Shown: positions 1 through 6,098, counted from the first letter of the stretch. The stretch is 6,098 bases of DNA from Acidobacteriota bacterium (GCA_003157675.1 PMKG01000326.1:10939-17036), one strand, 5' to 3'. The notes: a model not told the origin generated them from the sequence alone. Program-made: numbers and translations.

Positions 1-1125
1 TTCGAGCACATGATGTTCAAGGGGTCGGCCAACGTCGGCAGCGGCGAGCACTTCATGCTCGTCTACAACAACGGCGGCGACATGAACGGGTCCACCAACA
101 AGGATCGGACCAACTACTTCGAGCGCCTGCCGTCCAACCAGCTCGACCTCGCGCTTTTCCTCGAGTCCGACCGGATGCGCGCGCTCGACATCACGAAGGA
201 CAACCTGCAGAACCAGATCAGCACGGTGAAGGAAGAGCGGCGCCAGAGCGTGGACAACCAGGCCTACGGCAAGACGATGGAGATGTTCGACGACGTCGCC
301 TACGAGAACCCCAACTACAAGCACTCGGTCATCGGATCGATGGCCGACCTGGACGCCGCGACGGTCGAGGACGTGCAGGGGTTCTTCAGGACCTACTACG
401 CGCCCAACAACGCCGCGCTGGTCATCGTCGGCGACGTGAAGCCGGCCGAGTGCCTGGCGAAGATCCGCCAGTACTTCGAGGTGATCCCGTCGCAGCCCGC
501 GCCGCCTGAGCCCGACATGACCGAGCCCGCGCAGGCGAAGGAGAAGCGGCTGACGATCGAGGACCCGCTGGCCCGCGCGACGCGCATCGACATCGGCTAC
601 CACATCCCGTCCGCCGCGTCGCCCGACTTCGACGCGCTGTCGGTCCTGAGCAGCGTGCTCTCAAGCGGCACCAGCTCGCGGTTCACGCAGACGATCGTCC
701 GCCAGAAGCAGCTGGCCCTGCAGACGTTCGCCGGCCCGATGGAGAGCCGTGGCCCCGGGCTGTTCCGCGCCATCGGCATCCTGCCGCCGGGCAAGTCGGC
801 GGGCGACCTCGAGGCCGCCATCTACGAGGAGTTCGAGAAGGTGAAGACCGGCACGATCGAGGACTGGGAGATCGAGAAGGCCCAGAACTCGGCGCGCCGC
901 AGCTACTTGAGCGGCCTGACCAGCTCGCTGCAGCGGGCGGTGGTCATGTCGCAGTACGCCGTCTACTACAACGACCCGAACCTCATCAACACGCGGCTGG
1001 ACCGCCTGATGGCGGTCACCGCGGCTGACGTTCAGCGCGTGGCGGTGAAGTACCTGACGCCGGAGAACCGGACGGTGGTCATCACCGTGCCCAAGCCCGC
1101 GGCCGCGACGAAGGGAGGCGAGTGA
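1..1125 (+). CDS. M16B zinc metallopeptidase, catalytic subunit (5' end missing)
   Basis: Member of the pitrilysin/insulinase (M16) peptidase family, probably degrading peptides in the periplasm. The reading frame is open from the first base and the visible 374 residues begin F-E-H. This is the end of the HxxEH zinc motif, with the first His just outside the window. The third zinc ligand is best placed at the first Glu of VKEERR (visible residue 78, codon 232-234), 75 residues after the motif's last His, as usual in M16B. The M16 C-terminal domain covers roughly residues 185-360. In it the substrate-binding Arg is present (VRQKQ, residue 234), but the partner Tyr is replaced around LALQ. Missing upstream are the signal peptide and probably some 60-90 residues. 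The stop overlaps the next gene's ATG by one base, implying coupled translation with its catalytically dead partner. Family assignment is firm; substrate is unknown. Confidence 0.93.
   Translation, partial: FEHMMFKGSANVGSGEHFMLVYNNGGDMNGSTNKDRTNYFERLPSNQLDLALFLESDRMRALDITKDNLQNQISTVKEERRQSVDNQAYGKTMEMFDDVAYENPNYKHSVIGSMADLDAATVEDVQGFFRTYYAPNNAALVIVGDVKPAECLAKIRQYFEVIPSQPAPPEPDMTEPAQAKEKRLTIEDPLARATRIDIGYHIPSAASPDFDALSVLSSVLSSGTSSRFTQTIVRQKQLALQTFAGPMESRGPGLFRAIGILPPGKSAGDLEAAIYEEFEKVKTGTIEDWEIEKAQNSARRSYLSGLTSSLQRAVVMSQYAVYYNDPNLINTRLDRLMAVTAADVQRVAVKYLTPENRTVVITVPKPAAATKGGE
1111..1118 (+). promoter_or_regulatory. Ribosome binding site deciding the start of the second M16 gene
   Basis: AAGGGAGG lies 6 nt before the ATG at 1125, a good Shine-Dalgarno spacing. 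The in-frame GTG at 1122 would be only 3 nt away, so the ATG is preferred. The site lies inside the end of the upstream coding region, consistent with translational coupling. Confidence 0.75.
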
Positions 1126-2594
1126 TGTTGAAGCGAACCCTGACCTCCGCGGCATTCGTTCTTCTCGCGCTGACGGTGACGACGGCGCAGGCGCCGGTCA
1201 CGCAGGGGATGTCTCCGACCAAGGGCGTCGTGATCAAGGGCAAGGCGCCGGTGTCGGACACGGTGCTGAAGGTCGTTCTGCCGAAGGCCCAGCACGCTGA
1301 TCTCGCAAACGGCGTGCACCTCATCGTGCTCGAGGACCACCGGGTGCCGCAGGTTTCCATCCAGATCCAGATGCGCGGGGCGGGCGGCTACTACGACCCG
1401 GCGGACATGCCCGGCCTGGCCTCGATCACGGCGGCGATGGTCTCGGAGGGCACGAAGACGCGAACGTCCCAGCAGATCGCCACCGAGCTCGACAGGCTGG
1501 CGGCGAACGCGGGGGCCGGGACCGCCTCCTCGTCCGAAACCACCGTGCTCAGCATGGGCGCGATGACCGAGCATCTGGACAAGGTCCTCGACATCGCGAC
1601 CGACATGCTGCTCAACCCGACGTTCCCCGATCAGGAACTGGCCCGCTACAAGACGCGGATGAAGGGCAACCTCGTGCAGCAGCGGGCGCAGCCCGCCTAC
1701 CTCGCGCAGGAGGCCTACGGCCGCGTGGTGTTCGGCACGCACCCGGCGGGGCGGATGATGACGGCCGAGGCGCTCGACAAGATCACGCGCGACGCGATCG
1801 TCAACTTCCACGCGACCCGTTACGCGCCCGACTACGCCTACATCGGCGTGACCGGCGACGTGACGCTCGCCGACATCAAGAAGCGGCTCGAGACGAAACT
1901 GGCCAGGTGGACGAAGAAGGGGCTACCCCAGCTCAGCGTCGCCGATCCCGACGCGATCGGCCCGGCCAGGGTCACGCTGATCGATCGTCCCGGCTCGGTC
2001 CAGACCAACCTGATCGTCGGGACGCAGATGATCAACCGGACCAGCCCCGACTACGACGTCGCGAGGCTGGCCGACACGATCATCGGCGGCGGGCCGAGCG
2101 GCCGGCTCTTCCTGAACCTCCGCGAGGACAAGGGCTACACCTACGGGGCCTACAGCCGCATGACCACGCTGCGGTATCGCGGCGACTGGTCGGCGAGCGC
2201 CGAGGTGCGGACCGAGGTGACCGAGCCCGCGCTGACCGAGATGATGAAGGAGATCGCACGGATGCGGGACGAGCGGATTCCCGACAAGGAATTCGCCGAC
2301 AAGAAGCGGTCGCTGGTCGCCAGCTTCGCGCTCTCGCTCGAGTCCCCGGGCGCGATCCTCTCCGACTACATCGTCAGCTACATCTACAAGCTGCCGGCGG
2401 ACTACTGGGACAAGTACCCGGCGCGCGTGATGGCCATCACGCAGGACCAGGTGCAGGCGGTCGCAAAGAAGTATCTCGATGCGTCGCGCCTGCAGATCGT
2501 GGCCGTCGGCGACGGCAAGAAGATCGCCGAGGGGCTCAAGAAGTTCGGGAAGGTGGAGACGTTCGACGCCGAAGGGAAGGCCATCCGGCAGTAG
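1125..2594 (+). CDS. Exported M16B peptidase-like protein without zinc site (partner subunit)
   Basis: A 489-residue M16-family protein with a clear Sec signal peptide: Lys-Arg near the N-terminus, a hydrophobic core at about residues 6-19, and likely cleavage after AQA (residue 23). The N-terminal M16 domain spans about 55-210 and the C-terminal domain about 225-410. Where active members have HxxEH, this protein reads GLASITAAM, so Ser100, Ala103 and Ala104 replace His, Glu and His. The distal Glu position appears to be Gly181. It therefore should not bind the catalytic zinc. It does carry the classical Arg333...Tyr340 pair in LREDKGYTYG, which in heterodimeric M16B enzymes binds the substrate backbone for the catalytic subunit. 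It overlaps the upstream catalytic gene in a TGATG junction, so the two probably form one periplasmic enzyme. Known analogues are mitochondrial processing peptidase and the Sphingomonas M16B heterodimer. Its TAG stop sits inside an intergenic heptad repeat. Confidence 0.93.
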   Translation: MLKRTLTSAAFVLLALTVTTAQAPVTQGMSPTKGVVIKGKAPVSDTVLKVVLPKAQHADLANGVHLIVLEDHRVPQVSIQIQMRGAGGYYDPADMPGLASITAAMVSEGTKTRTSQQIATELDRLAANAGAGTASSSETTVLSMGAMTEHLDKVLDIATDMLLNPTFPDQELARYKTRMKGNLVQQRAQPAYLAQEAYGRVVFGTHPAGRMMTAEALDKITRDAIVNFHATRYAPDYAYIGVTGDVTLADIKKRLETKLARWTKKGLPQLSVADPDAIGPARVTLIDRPGSVQTNLIVGTQMINRTSPDYDVARLADTIIGGGPSGRLFLNLREDKGYTYGAYSRMTTLRYRGDWSASAEVRTEVTEPALTEMMKEIARMRDERIPDKEFADKKRSLVASFALSLESPGAILSDYIVSYIYKLPADYWDKYPARVMAITQDQVQAVAKKYLDASRLQIVAVGDGKKIAEGLKKFGKVETFDAEGKAIRQ

Positions 2595-2653
2595 GCAGTA
2601 GGCGGTAGGCAGCGTGGCACGCGTGATCCACTGCCTACTGCCTACCGCCTACT
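2587..2653. repeat. Inverted GTAGGCA-type heptad repeats forming a 16-bp stem
   Basis: Three tandem 7-mers (GTAGGCA, GTAGGCG, GTAGGCA at 2591-2611) are followed by three inverted 7-mers (TGCCTAC, TGCCTAC, CGCCTAC at 2632-2652). AGTAGGCGGTAGGCAG at 2597-2612 is perfectly complementary to 2638-2653, leaving a 25-nt loop. That loop holds the palindrome CACGCGTG at 2618-2625. A shifted pairing (2587-2598 with 2631-2642, 12 bp) is also possible. No T-run follows, so it is not a standard intrinsic terminator, though the hairpin could stabilise the end of the M16 mRNA. It looks like a dispersed intergenic repeat element. Its true family is not identifiable from this window. Confidence 0.8.
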
Positions 2654-2657
2654 ACAG

Positions 2658-2700
2658 CCCCGATCGTCCCCCCGCCCCAGACCCCCGATCCCCGATCCCT
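2658..2700 (+). terminator. C-rich, G-poor tract, possible Rho-dependent termination region
   Basis: In these 43 nt I count 27 C and 6 G, with three copies of CCCCGATC (2658-2665, 2683-2690, 2690-2697). Downstream of the M16 operon stop and its hairpin, such a C-over-G bubble in the RNA is the kind of sequence Rho loads on. This is inferred from composition and position only. The CCCCGATC copies could equally be a low-complexity intergenic repeat without a role in termination. Confidence 0.3.
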
Positions 2701-2729
2701 TGCCATCTGAAGTCGACTTCTGTCATACT
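2700..2729 (+). promoter_or_regulatory. Possible promoter of the tetR-efflux operon (distal)
   Basis: TTGCCA at 2700-2705 and CATACT at 2724-2729 are separated by 18 nt and match the sigma-70 consensus at 4 of 6 positions each. The -10 box abuts and overlaps the first operator-like palindrome, so a bound repressor would block it. The spacer contains a perfect palindrome at 2709-2720. A start here would give a leader of roughly 130 nt. Sigma-70 matches are weak evidence in a GC-rich genome. Confidence 0.35.
2709..2720. promoter_or_regulatory. Perfect 12-bp palindrome, possible second regulator site
   Basis: GAAGTCGACTTC is self-complementary over all 12 bases and lies in the spacer of the candidate distal promoter, 7 nt before the first TetR-type operator. 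It is unrelated in sequence to the paired operators, so if functional it would belong to a different regulator. No binding family is recognised. Confidence 0.3.
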
Positions 2730-2741
2730 ACCGACCGGTAG
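2728..2741. promoter_or_regulatory. Operator 1, probable TetR-family repressor site
   Basis: CTACCGACCGGTAG is an inverted repeat with 6-bp arms (CTACCG/CGGTAG) around a 2-bp centre, a size and shape typical of TetR-family operators. The 14 nt at 2729-2742 recur as an exact reverse complement at 2817-2830. The site lies upstream of a tetR-type gene and overlaps a candidate -10 box. Binding by the adjacent regulator is inferred from position and from the strict repetition of the sequence. Confidence 0.72.
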
Positions 2742-2805
2742 GTATCTCGATTCAGTCCAGAATACCTCCGAGAGGAACTTTCGGACCGTTCATCCCGTAG
2801 CACAT

Positions 2806-2834
2806 TTCTGATGCTTCCTACCGGTCGGTATACC
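2806..2834 (+). promoter_or_regulatory. Possible promoter of the tetR-efflux operon (proximal)
   Basis: TTCTGA at 2806-2811 and TATACC at 2829-2834 have 17-nt spacing; the -10 is a 4/6 and the -35 only a 3/6 match. The second operator fills the spacer and touches the -10 box, the classic arrangement for repression. A start near 2841 would leave a leader of about 30 nt. It is an alternative or addition to the distal promoter. Confidence 0.3.
2817..2830. promoter_or_regulatory. Operator 2, probable TetR-family repressor site
   Basis: CCTACCGGTCGGTA contains the inverted repeat TACCG-GT-CGGTA (2819-2830). It is the exact reverse complement of the 14 nt at 2729-2742. Its core starts 90 bp after the core of operator 1 and ends 40 nt before the tetR start codon. 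The flanks differ from operator 1, so conservation is confined to the presumed protein-binding core. Confidence 0.72.
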
Positions 2835-2870
2835 CCCTGACCGTCGGCAGCCTCGGTAAAGACCACGAAC

Positions 2871-3491
2871 ATGGCGGACACCGAAAAGAACGCCGCGGTC
2901 GCGCCCGCGGAACACGACAACCAGACGCGCAGCCGGCTGCTGTGCGCCGCGGTCGACGTCTTCGACCGCAAGGGCTACGCCGCCGCCTCGGTCCGCGAGA
3001 TCGTCGAACTGGCCGGCGTCGCCAAGCCCGCCCTCTACTACCACTTCGGCAGCAAGGAAGCGCTTCTGACCGCGGTGCTCGAGGAGGCGGCGCGGGCGTT
3101 CGCGCGGAAGATGGACGCCGCGATGACCAGAAAGGGCACGGCGCGCGAGCGGCTGTCCGCGCTCTGCACCGACCTCCACGACCTCTTCCAGGAGCACGTC
3201 CCGGTCGCGCGCGTCGCGCACTCGGTGTTCTTCGGCCCGCTCGAAGGAATGCCGAAGTTCGACTTCACGGTGTTCGACCGCCAGTCCGAGCGGGTCGTCA
3301 GGCAGATCGTCGAGGACGGCCAGGCGGCGGGCGAGATCTCGGCCACCGCGTCCCCGTCCGACATCGCCTTGATGATGATGGGCATCATCGGCGTCTTCAC
3401 CATGAGACAGCTTCATTACGGCGTCGCCAAGGTCGACCTGGCGACGCTTCAGCGCCTGGTCGGGCTCCTGTTCGACGGCGCTCGTGGGTAG
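2871..3491 (+). CDS. TetR/AcrR-family transcriptional repressor of the efflux operon
   Basis: A 206-residue regulator, a normal length for the family. The N-terminal DNA-binding domain (about residues 18-66) shows the TetR pattern: a first helix around SRLLCAAVDVF, then ASVREIVELAGVAKPALYYHF with the recognition helix at about 51-58, followed by GSKEALL. The remainder is helical and variable, as expected for a ligand-binding and dimerisation domain, so the inducer cannot be named. The ATG at 2871 is the first usable start after an in-frame TGA at 2838-2840. The Shine-Dalgarno sequence is weak (GGTAAAG at 2855-2861). It is followed 26 nt later by the adaptor gene and preceded by two matching palindromes. 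It most likely represses itself and the pump until a toxic or signalling compound binds. Close relatives regulate AcrAB- and Mex-type pumps. Confidence 0.93.
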   Translation: MADTEKNAAVAPAEHDNQTRSRLLCAAVDVFDRKGYAAASVREIVELAGVAKPALYYHFGSKEALLTAVLEEAARAFARKMDAAMTRKGTARERLSALCTDLHDLFQEHVPVARVAHSVFFGPLEGMPKFDFTVFDRQSERVVRQIVEDGQAAGEISATASPSDIALMMMGIIGVFTMRQLHYGVAKVDLATLQRLVGLLFDGARG

Positions 3492-3501
3492 CAGCGGCAG
3501 C

Positions 3502-3507
3502 AAGGAG
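3502..3507 (+). promoter_or_regulatory. Ribosome binding site of the adaptor gene
   Basis: AAGGAG lies 10 nt before the ATG at 3518. It fixes the start there rather than at the far upstream codons of the same open frame, which only overlaps the tetR gene out of frame. The start also gives an intact lipoprotein signal peptide. Confidence 0.8.
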
Positions 3508-3517
3508 AACCACGTTC

Positions 3518-4642
3518 ATGATACGCATCCGACGCTCGATCGCCCTCATCCTCGTCCTCACGGCCGCCCTTGCGGCGGCGACTGCCTGTTCGAAGAAGGC
3601 CGACCCGCAGCAGCAGCAGGAAGTCGGCCGGCCGCCGGTGGCCGTCAGCGTCGAGCCCGCGGTCCGCGCCGATCTCCAGGAGAGCGTCGATGTCGTCGGC
3701 ACGCTCCAGGCGAAGTTCTCGGCCGACGTCAAGTCCGAGGTGACCGGCGTCGTCACCGAGGTGTACGTGACCGAGTGGGTGCCCGTGAGCCGCGGCGCCC
3801 GGCTCGCCCGGCTCGACACGCGCGAAACCGAGGCCGGCATCGAGGCGCTCAAAGCGGCCGAGGCGCAGGCCAAGGTGGCCGAAAACCACGCGCGCCGCGA
3901 GTACGAGCGCGCGCAGCAGCTCAAGCAGTTCGGCCTCATCACGCAGCAGGCGCTCGACGACGCGAAGACGGCCGTGGAAGCTGCGGAAACGGGCACCGCG
4001 GCGGCGCAGGCGCAGATCCGCACCGCCCAGACCCGGCTGTCCAAGTCGTTCATTACTTCACCGATGGATGGCATCGTGGCCTCCCGCGGCGTCAGCGTCG
4101 GCGACCGGGTCGAGAACATGGGCGGCAACTCGTCGATGTTCCGCATCGTCGACAACCGCCTGTTCGACCTCACCGTGTCGGTGCCGTCGACGCGCCTCTC
4201 GGGCGTCCACGTGGGGCAGATGCTGCAGTTCTCGACCGACACCGTTCCCGGGCGCGCGTTCACCGGCAAGGTGATGTTCATCAACCCGGTCATCGACCCG
4301 GCGAGTCAGTCGGCGAAGGTCATCGTCGCGGTGCCGAATCCCGACGGCGCCCTGAGGGATGGCGCCTTCGTCAAGGGTCGCCTCGTCGTCGGCGACCGGG
4401 CCGGCGTCCTCCTGCTCCCGAAGGAGGCCCTGCTCAACTGGAACCTTGAGAAGAGCCAGGCCGACCTGTTCGTGGTGACCGGCGATAAGGCGCAGAGACG
4501 GTCGGTCACGACGGGCATGGGCAACGGCACGTCGATCGAGATTCTGTCGGGTGTCGAGCCGGGTGACCAGGTGGTCACCCGCGGCGGATTCGCGCTGCGC
4601 GACGGCGACCGCGTCGTCGTCTCCAAGGGCGAGGGGGCGTAG
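3518..4642 (+). CDS. RND efflux periplasmic adaptor (membrane fusion) lipoprotein
   Basis: A 374-residue HlyD/AcrA-type adaptor linking an inner-membrane RND pump to an outer-membrane channel. The N-terminus has three arginines, a hydrophobic stretch (about 9-22) and a lipobox ending ATAC, so Cys24 is the likely lipidation site; a Q-rich linker follows. In order come the first half of the barrel-sandwich (lipoyl-like) domain at about 68-102, a helical hairpin at about 103-178, the second lipoyl half at about 179-202 (SPMDGIVASRGVSVGD), the beta-barrel at about 205-292, and the membrane-proximal domain at about 295-374. In the hairpin, Arg131, Leu135 and Thr142 have the +4/+11 spacing of the R-L-S motif that contacts TolC in AcrA, with Thr in place of Ser. 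It stands 26 nt after tetR and 2 nt before the permease gene. Substrate is unknown. Confidence 0.94.
   Translation: MIRIRRSIALILVLTAALAAATACSKKADPQQQQEVGRPPVAVSVEPAVRADLQESVDVVGTLQAKFSADVKSEVTGVVTEVYVTEWVPVSRGARLARLDTRETEAGIEALKAAEAQAKVAENHARREYERAQQLKQFGLITQQALDDAKTAVEAAETGTAAAQAQIRTAQTRLSKSFITSPMDGIVASRGVSVGDRVENMGGNSSMFRIVDNRLFDLTVSVPSTRLSGVHVGQMLQFSTDTVPGRAFTGKVMFINPVIDPASQSAKVIVAVPNPDGALRDGAFVKGRLVVGDRAGVLLLPKEALLNWNLEKSQADLFVVTGDKAQRRSVTTGMGNGTSIEILSGVEPGDQVVTRGGFALRDGDRVVVSKGEGA
4631..4637 (+). promoter_or_regulatory. Ribosome binding site of the RND permease gene
   Basis: GAGGGGG lies 7 nt before the ATG at 4645, within the last codons of the adaptor gene. Only two bases separate the adaptor stop from this ATG, so translation of the pair is probably coupled. 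Confidence 0.7.
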
Positions 4643-4644
4643 CC

Positions 4645-6098
4645 ATGTTCCTCTCGAACCTGTCGATCAAACGGCCGGTCGTCGCCACCGTGATGATGCT
4701 CACGCTGGTGACGCTCGGCATCTTCTCGGTCCGCCGATTGCCGATCGACCAGATGCCGGACGTCGAGATCCCGGTGCTGTCGATCATCACGGAGTACCCC
4801 GGCGCGTCGCCCGAGACGGTCGAGCGCGAGGTGACGAAGAAGATCGAGGAGGCCGTCAACCCGATCGCCGGCGTCAAGCACGTCCAGTCGGTGTCGCGGG
4901 AGGGACTGTCGACCATCATCGTGGAGTTCAACCTCGAGGTGAAGGTCAACGACGTCTCGCAGGAAGCGCGGGCGAAAATCAACGCCGTGCGCCGCGAGCT
5001 GCCCGACGGCATGAAGGAGCCGGTCATCGAGAAGTTCGACTTCGGCGCGATGCCGATCATCTCGCTGGCCATCCAGTCGTCGGCGCTGCCCCCGCGCGAG
5101 CTGACGACGCTCGCGGACCGGCGGATCAAGCGCCGGCTGGAGAGCATTCCCGGCGTCGCCAAGGCGAAGCTGATCGGGTCCTCCAAGCGTGAGATCGCGG
5201 TCGACATCGACCCGGCGCGCCTCTCGGCCTTCGGCATGGGCGTCGACGAGGTCGTCGCCGGCCTCGCCTCCGAGAACGTGAACACGCCGCTCGGCCGCCT
5301 GACGCGCGGCGACACCGAGATGCCGCTGCGCATCAGCGGCAAGCCGCGCGACGCGGCCGCCTACCGCGACATGGTGATCACGCGGCGCGGCGGCCAGCCG
5401 ATCCGGCTGGGCGACCTGGCGACCATCGTCGACGGCATCGAGGAGCAGCGATCGCTCGCGCTCATCAACGGCAAACAGGCCGTGGCGATCGACATCACCA
5501 AGCAGACCAAGGCCAACACGGTCGCCGTCGTGGACGCCGTCCGCGCGGCGGTCGCCACGCTGCAGAAGGAGATGCCGCCGGGCACCCGGATCCAGATCGT
5601 CCGCGACACGTCCACCTTCATCCGCGAGTCGGTCAGCGACGTCTACAACACGCTGATCCTCGGCGGCCTGCTGACGATCTTCATCGTGTTCCTGTTCCTC
5701 AACTCGTGGCGCTCGACGGTCATCACCGGCCTGACGCTGCCCATCTCGGTCGTCTCGTCGTTCATCGTCATGTACTTCCTGAACATGACGATCAACGTGC
5801 TGACGCTGATGGCGCTCTCGCTCGCCATCGGGCTGCTCATCGACGACGCGATCGTCGTGCGGGAGAACATCGTCCGCCACCTGGAGCGGGGCCAGGACCA
5901 CTTCGAGGCCGCGCGGGAAGGAACGTCGGAGATCGGCCTGGCCGTGATCGCCACCTCGATGTCGATCATCGCGGTGTTCGTGCCGGTCGCGTTCATGAAG
6001 GGGATCATCGGGCGGTTCTTCTACCAGTTCGGCTTGACGGTGGCGTTCGCCGTCCTGGTGTCGCTGTTCGTCTCCTTCACGCTCGACCCGATGCTCTC
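4645..6098 (+). CDS. RND multidrug efflux permease, AcrB-like (3' end missing)
   Basis: The frame starts at ATG 4645 and stays open to the window edge, giving 484 residues, just under half of the usual 1,030-1,050 for this family. It is the proton-driven inner-membrane pump of the tripartite system. TM1 is at about residues 11-29, directly followed by the conserved LPIDQMPDVEIP segment. The periplasmic porter (PN1/PN2) region runs to about residue 333, and TM2-TM6 lie at about 336-353, 359-379, 384-406, 433-452 and 464-482. TM4 contains GLLIDDAIVV, with Asp400 and Asp401 matching the proton-relay Asp407/Asp408 of AcrB. A DD pair fits the HAE-1 (drug and hydrophobic compound) class rather than heavy-metal pumps. 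The Lys/Arg relay residues in the second half are beyond the window. It follows the adaptor by 2 nt. Substrate range cannot be read from the sequence. Confidence 0.94.
   Translation, partial: MFLSNLSIKRPVVATVMMLTLVTLGIFSVRRLPIDQMPDVEIPVLSIITEYPGASPETVEREVTKKIEEAVNPIAGVKHVQSVSREGLSTIIVEFNLEVKVNDVSQEARAKINAVRRELPDGMKEPVIEKFDFGAMPIISLAIQSSALPPRELTTLADRRIKRRLESIPGVAKAKLIGSSKREIAVDIDPARLSAFGMGVDEVVAGLASENVNTPLGRLTRGDTEMPLRISGKPRDAAAYRDMVITRRGGQPIRLGDLATIVDGIEEQRSLALINGKQAVAIDITKQTKANTVAVVDAVRAAVATLQKEMPPGTRIQIVRDTSTFIRESVSDVYNTLILGGLLTIFIVFLFLNSWRSTVITGLTLPISVVSSFIVMYFLNMTINVLTLMALSLAIGLLIDDAIVVRENIVRHLERGQDHFEAAREGTSEIGLAVIATSMSIIAVFVPVAFMKGIIGRFFYQFGLTVAFAVLVSLFVSFTLDPML

Noticed and set aside
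2597..2653. Intrinsic (Rho-independent) terminator after the M16 operon
   Set aside because: The stem is strong, but the loop is long and no U-run follows, so it is listed as a repeat.
2614..2811. Small plus-strand ORF of 65 codons starting with GTG in the intergenic region
   Set aside because: It runs through the hairpin, the C-rich tract and operator 1, has no ribosome binding site, and its Pro-rich translation merely reflects the C-rich repeats.
2811..2840. Nine-codon ORF (MLPTGRYTP) before tetR that could be a leader peptide
   Set aside because: It has no ribosome binding site and its codons coincide with operator 2, which explains the sequence better.
2838..2849. Possible third degenerate operator (TGACCGTCGGCA)
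   Set aside because: It matches the operator core only with a one-base deletion and lacks symmetry. Chance similarity in GC-rich DNA is sufficient.
2942..3517. Upstream extension of the adaptor reading frame overlapping tetR
   Set aside because: The extension is Arg-rich shadow sequence in the wrong frame of tetR. The AAGGAG at 3502-3507 and the lipoprotein signal peptide fix the start at 3518.
3397..4293. Minus-strand open frame of 298 codons opposite the adaptor gene
   Set aside because: Ser/Ala/Arg/Thr-rich with no recognisable domain, and it lies opposite a well-supported lipoprotein adaptor gene.
4306..5901. Long minus-strand open frame of 531 codons antisense to the adaptor and permease genes
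   Set aside because: Its translation is dominated by Arg, Asp, His and Val with low complexity, typical of the antisense shadow of a GC-rich gene. The + strand has clear RND homology over the same bases.

Overview
The window is about 6.1 kb of GC-rich, tightly packed bacterial DNA with every recognisable gene on the + strand. A lipoprotein-type RND adaptor, an inner-membrane RND pump and signal-peptide-bearing M16 peptidases all point to a diderm (Gram-negative) bacterium. The GC bias, the M16B peptidase pair and the intergenic heptad and CCCCGATC repeats remind me of uncultured soil Acidobacteriota (Vicinamibacteria-like). That is an impression, not something the sequence proves.

Region 1 (1-2594) holds two overlapping M16B zinc-peptidase-family genes. 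The first is cut by the window's left edge and keeps the end of the HxxEH zinc motif plus the distal Glu ligand. The second has a signal peptide and has lost all three zinc-binding positions, but carries the Arg/Tyr pair that the first gene only half retains. This is the expected layout of an active/inactive heterodimeric peptidase, presumably exported to the periplasm.

Region 2 (2595-2870) is a 276-bp intergenic segment and the most unusual part of the window. It starts with an inverted arrangement of GTAGGCA-type heptads whose first unit supplies the stop codon of the upstream gene. A C-rich, G-poor tract follows (possible Rho loading site), then a perfect 12-bp palindrome inside a weak promoter. 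Last come two operator-like sites that are exact reverse complements of each other over 14 nt, with 12-bp cores 90 bp apart, upstream of a TetR-family gene.

Region 3 (2871-6098) is an efflux operon: TetR-family repressor, lipoprotein membrane-fusion adaptor, and the first 484 residues of an RND permease cut by the right edge. Spacings are 26 and 2 nt. The simplest reading is that the repressor binds the paired operators and controls itself and the pump. The adaptor has an R-L-T version of the TolC-docking R-L-S motif, but no outer-membrane channel gene lies inside the window. I found no RNA genes, insertion sequences or CRISPR arrays. Most genes here belong to well-known families; the undescribed material, if any, is in the intergenic repeats and operator layout.
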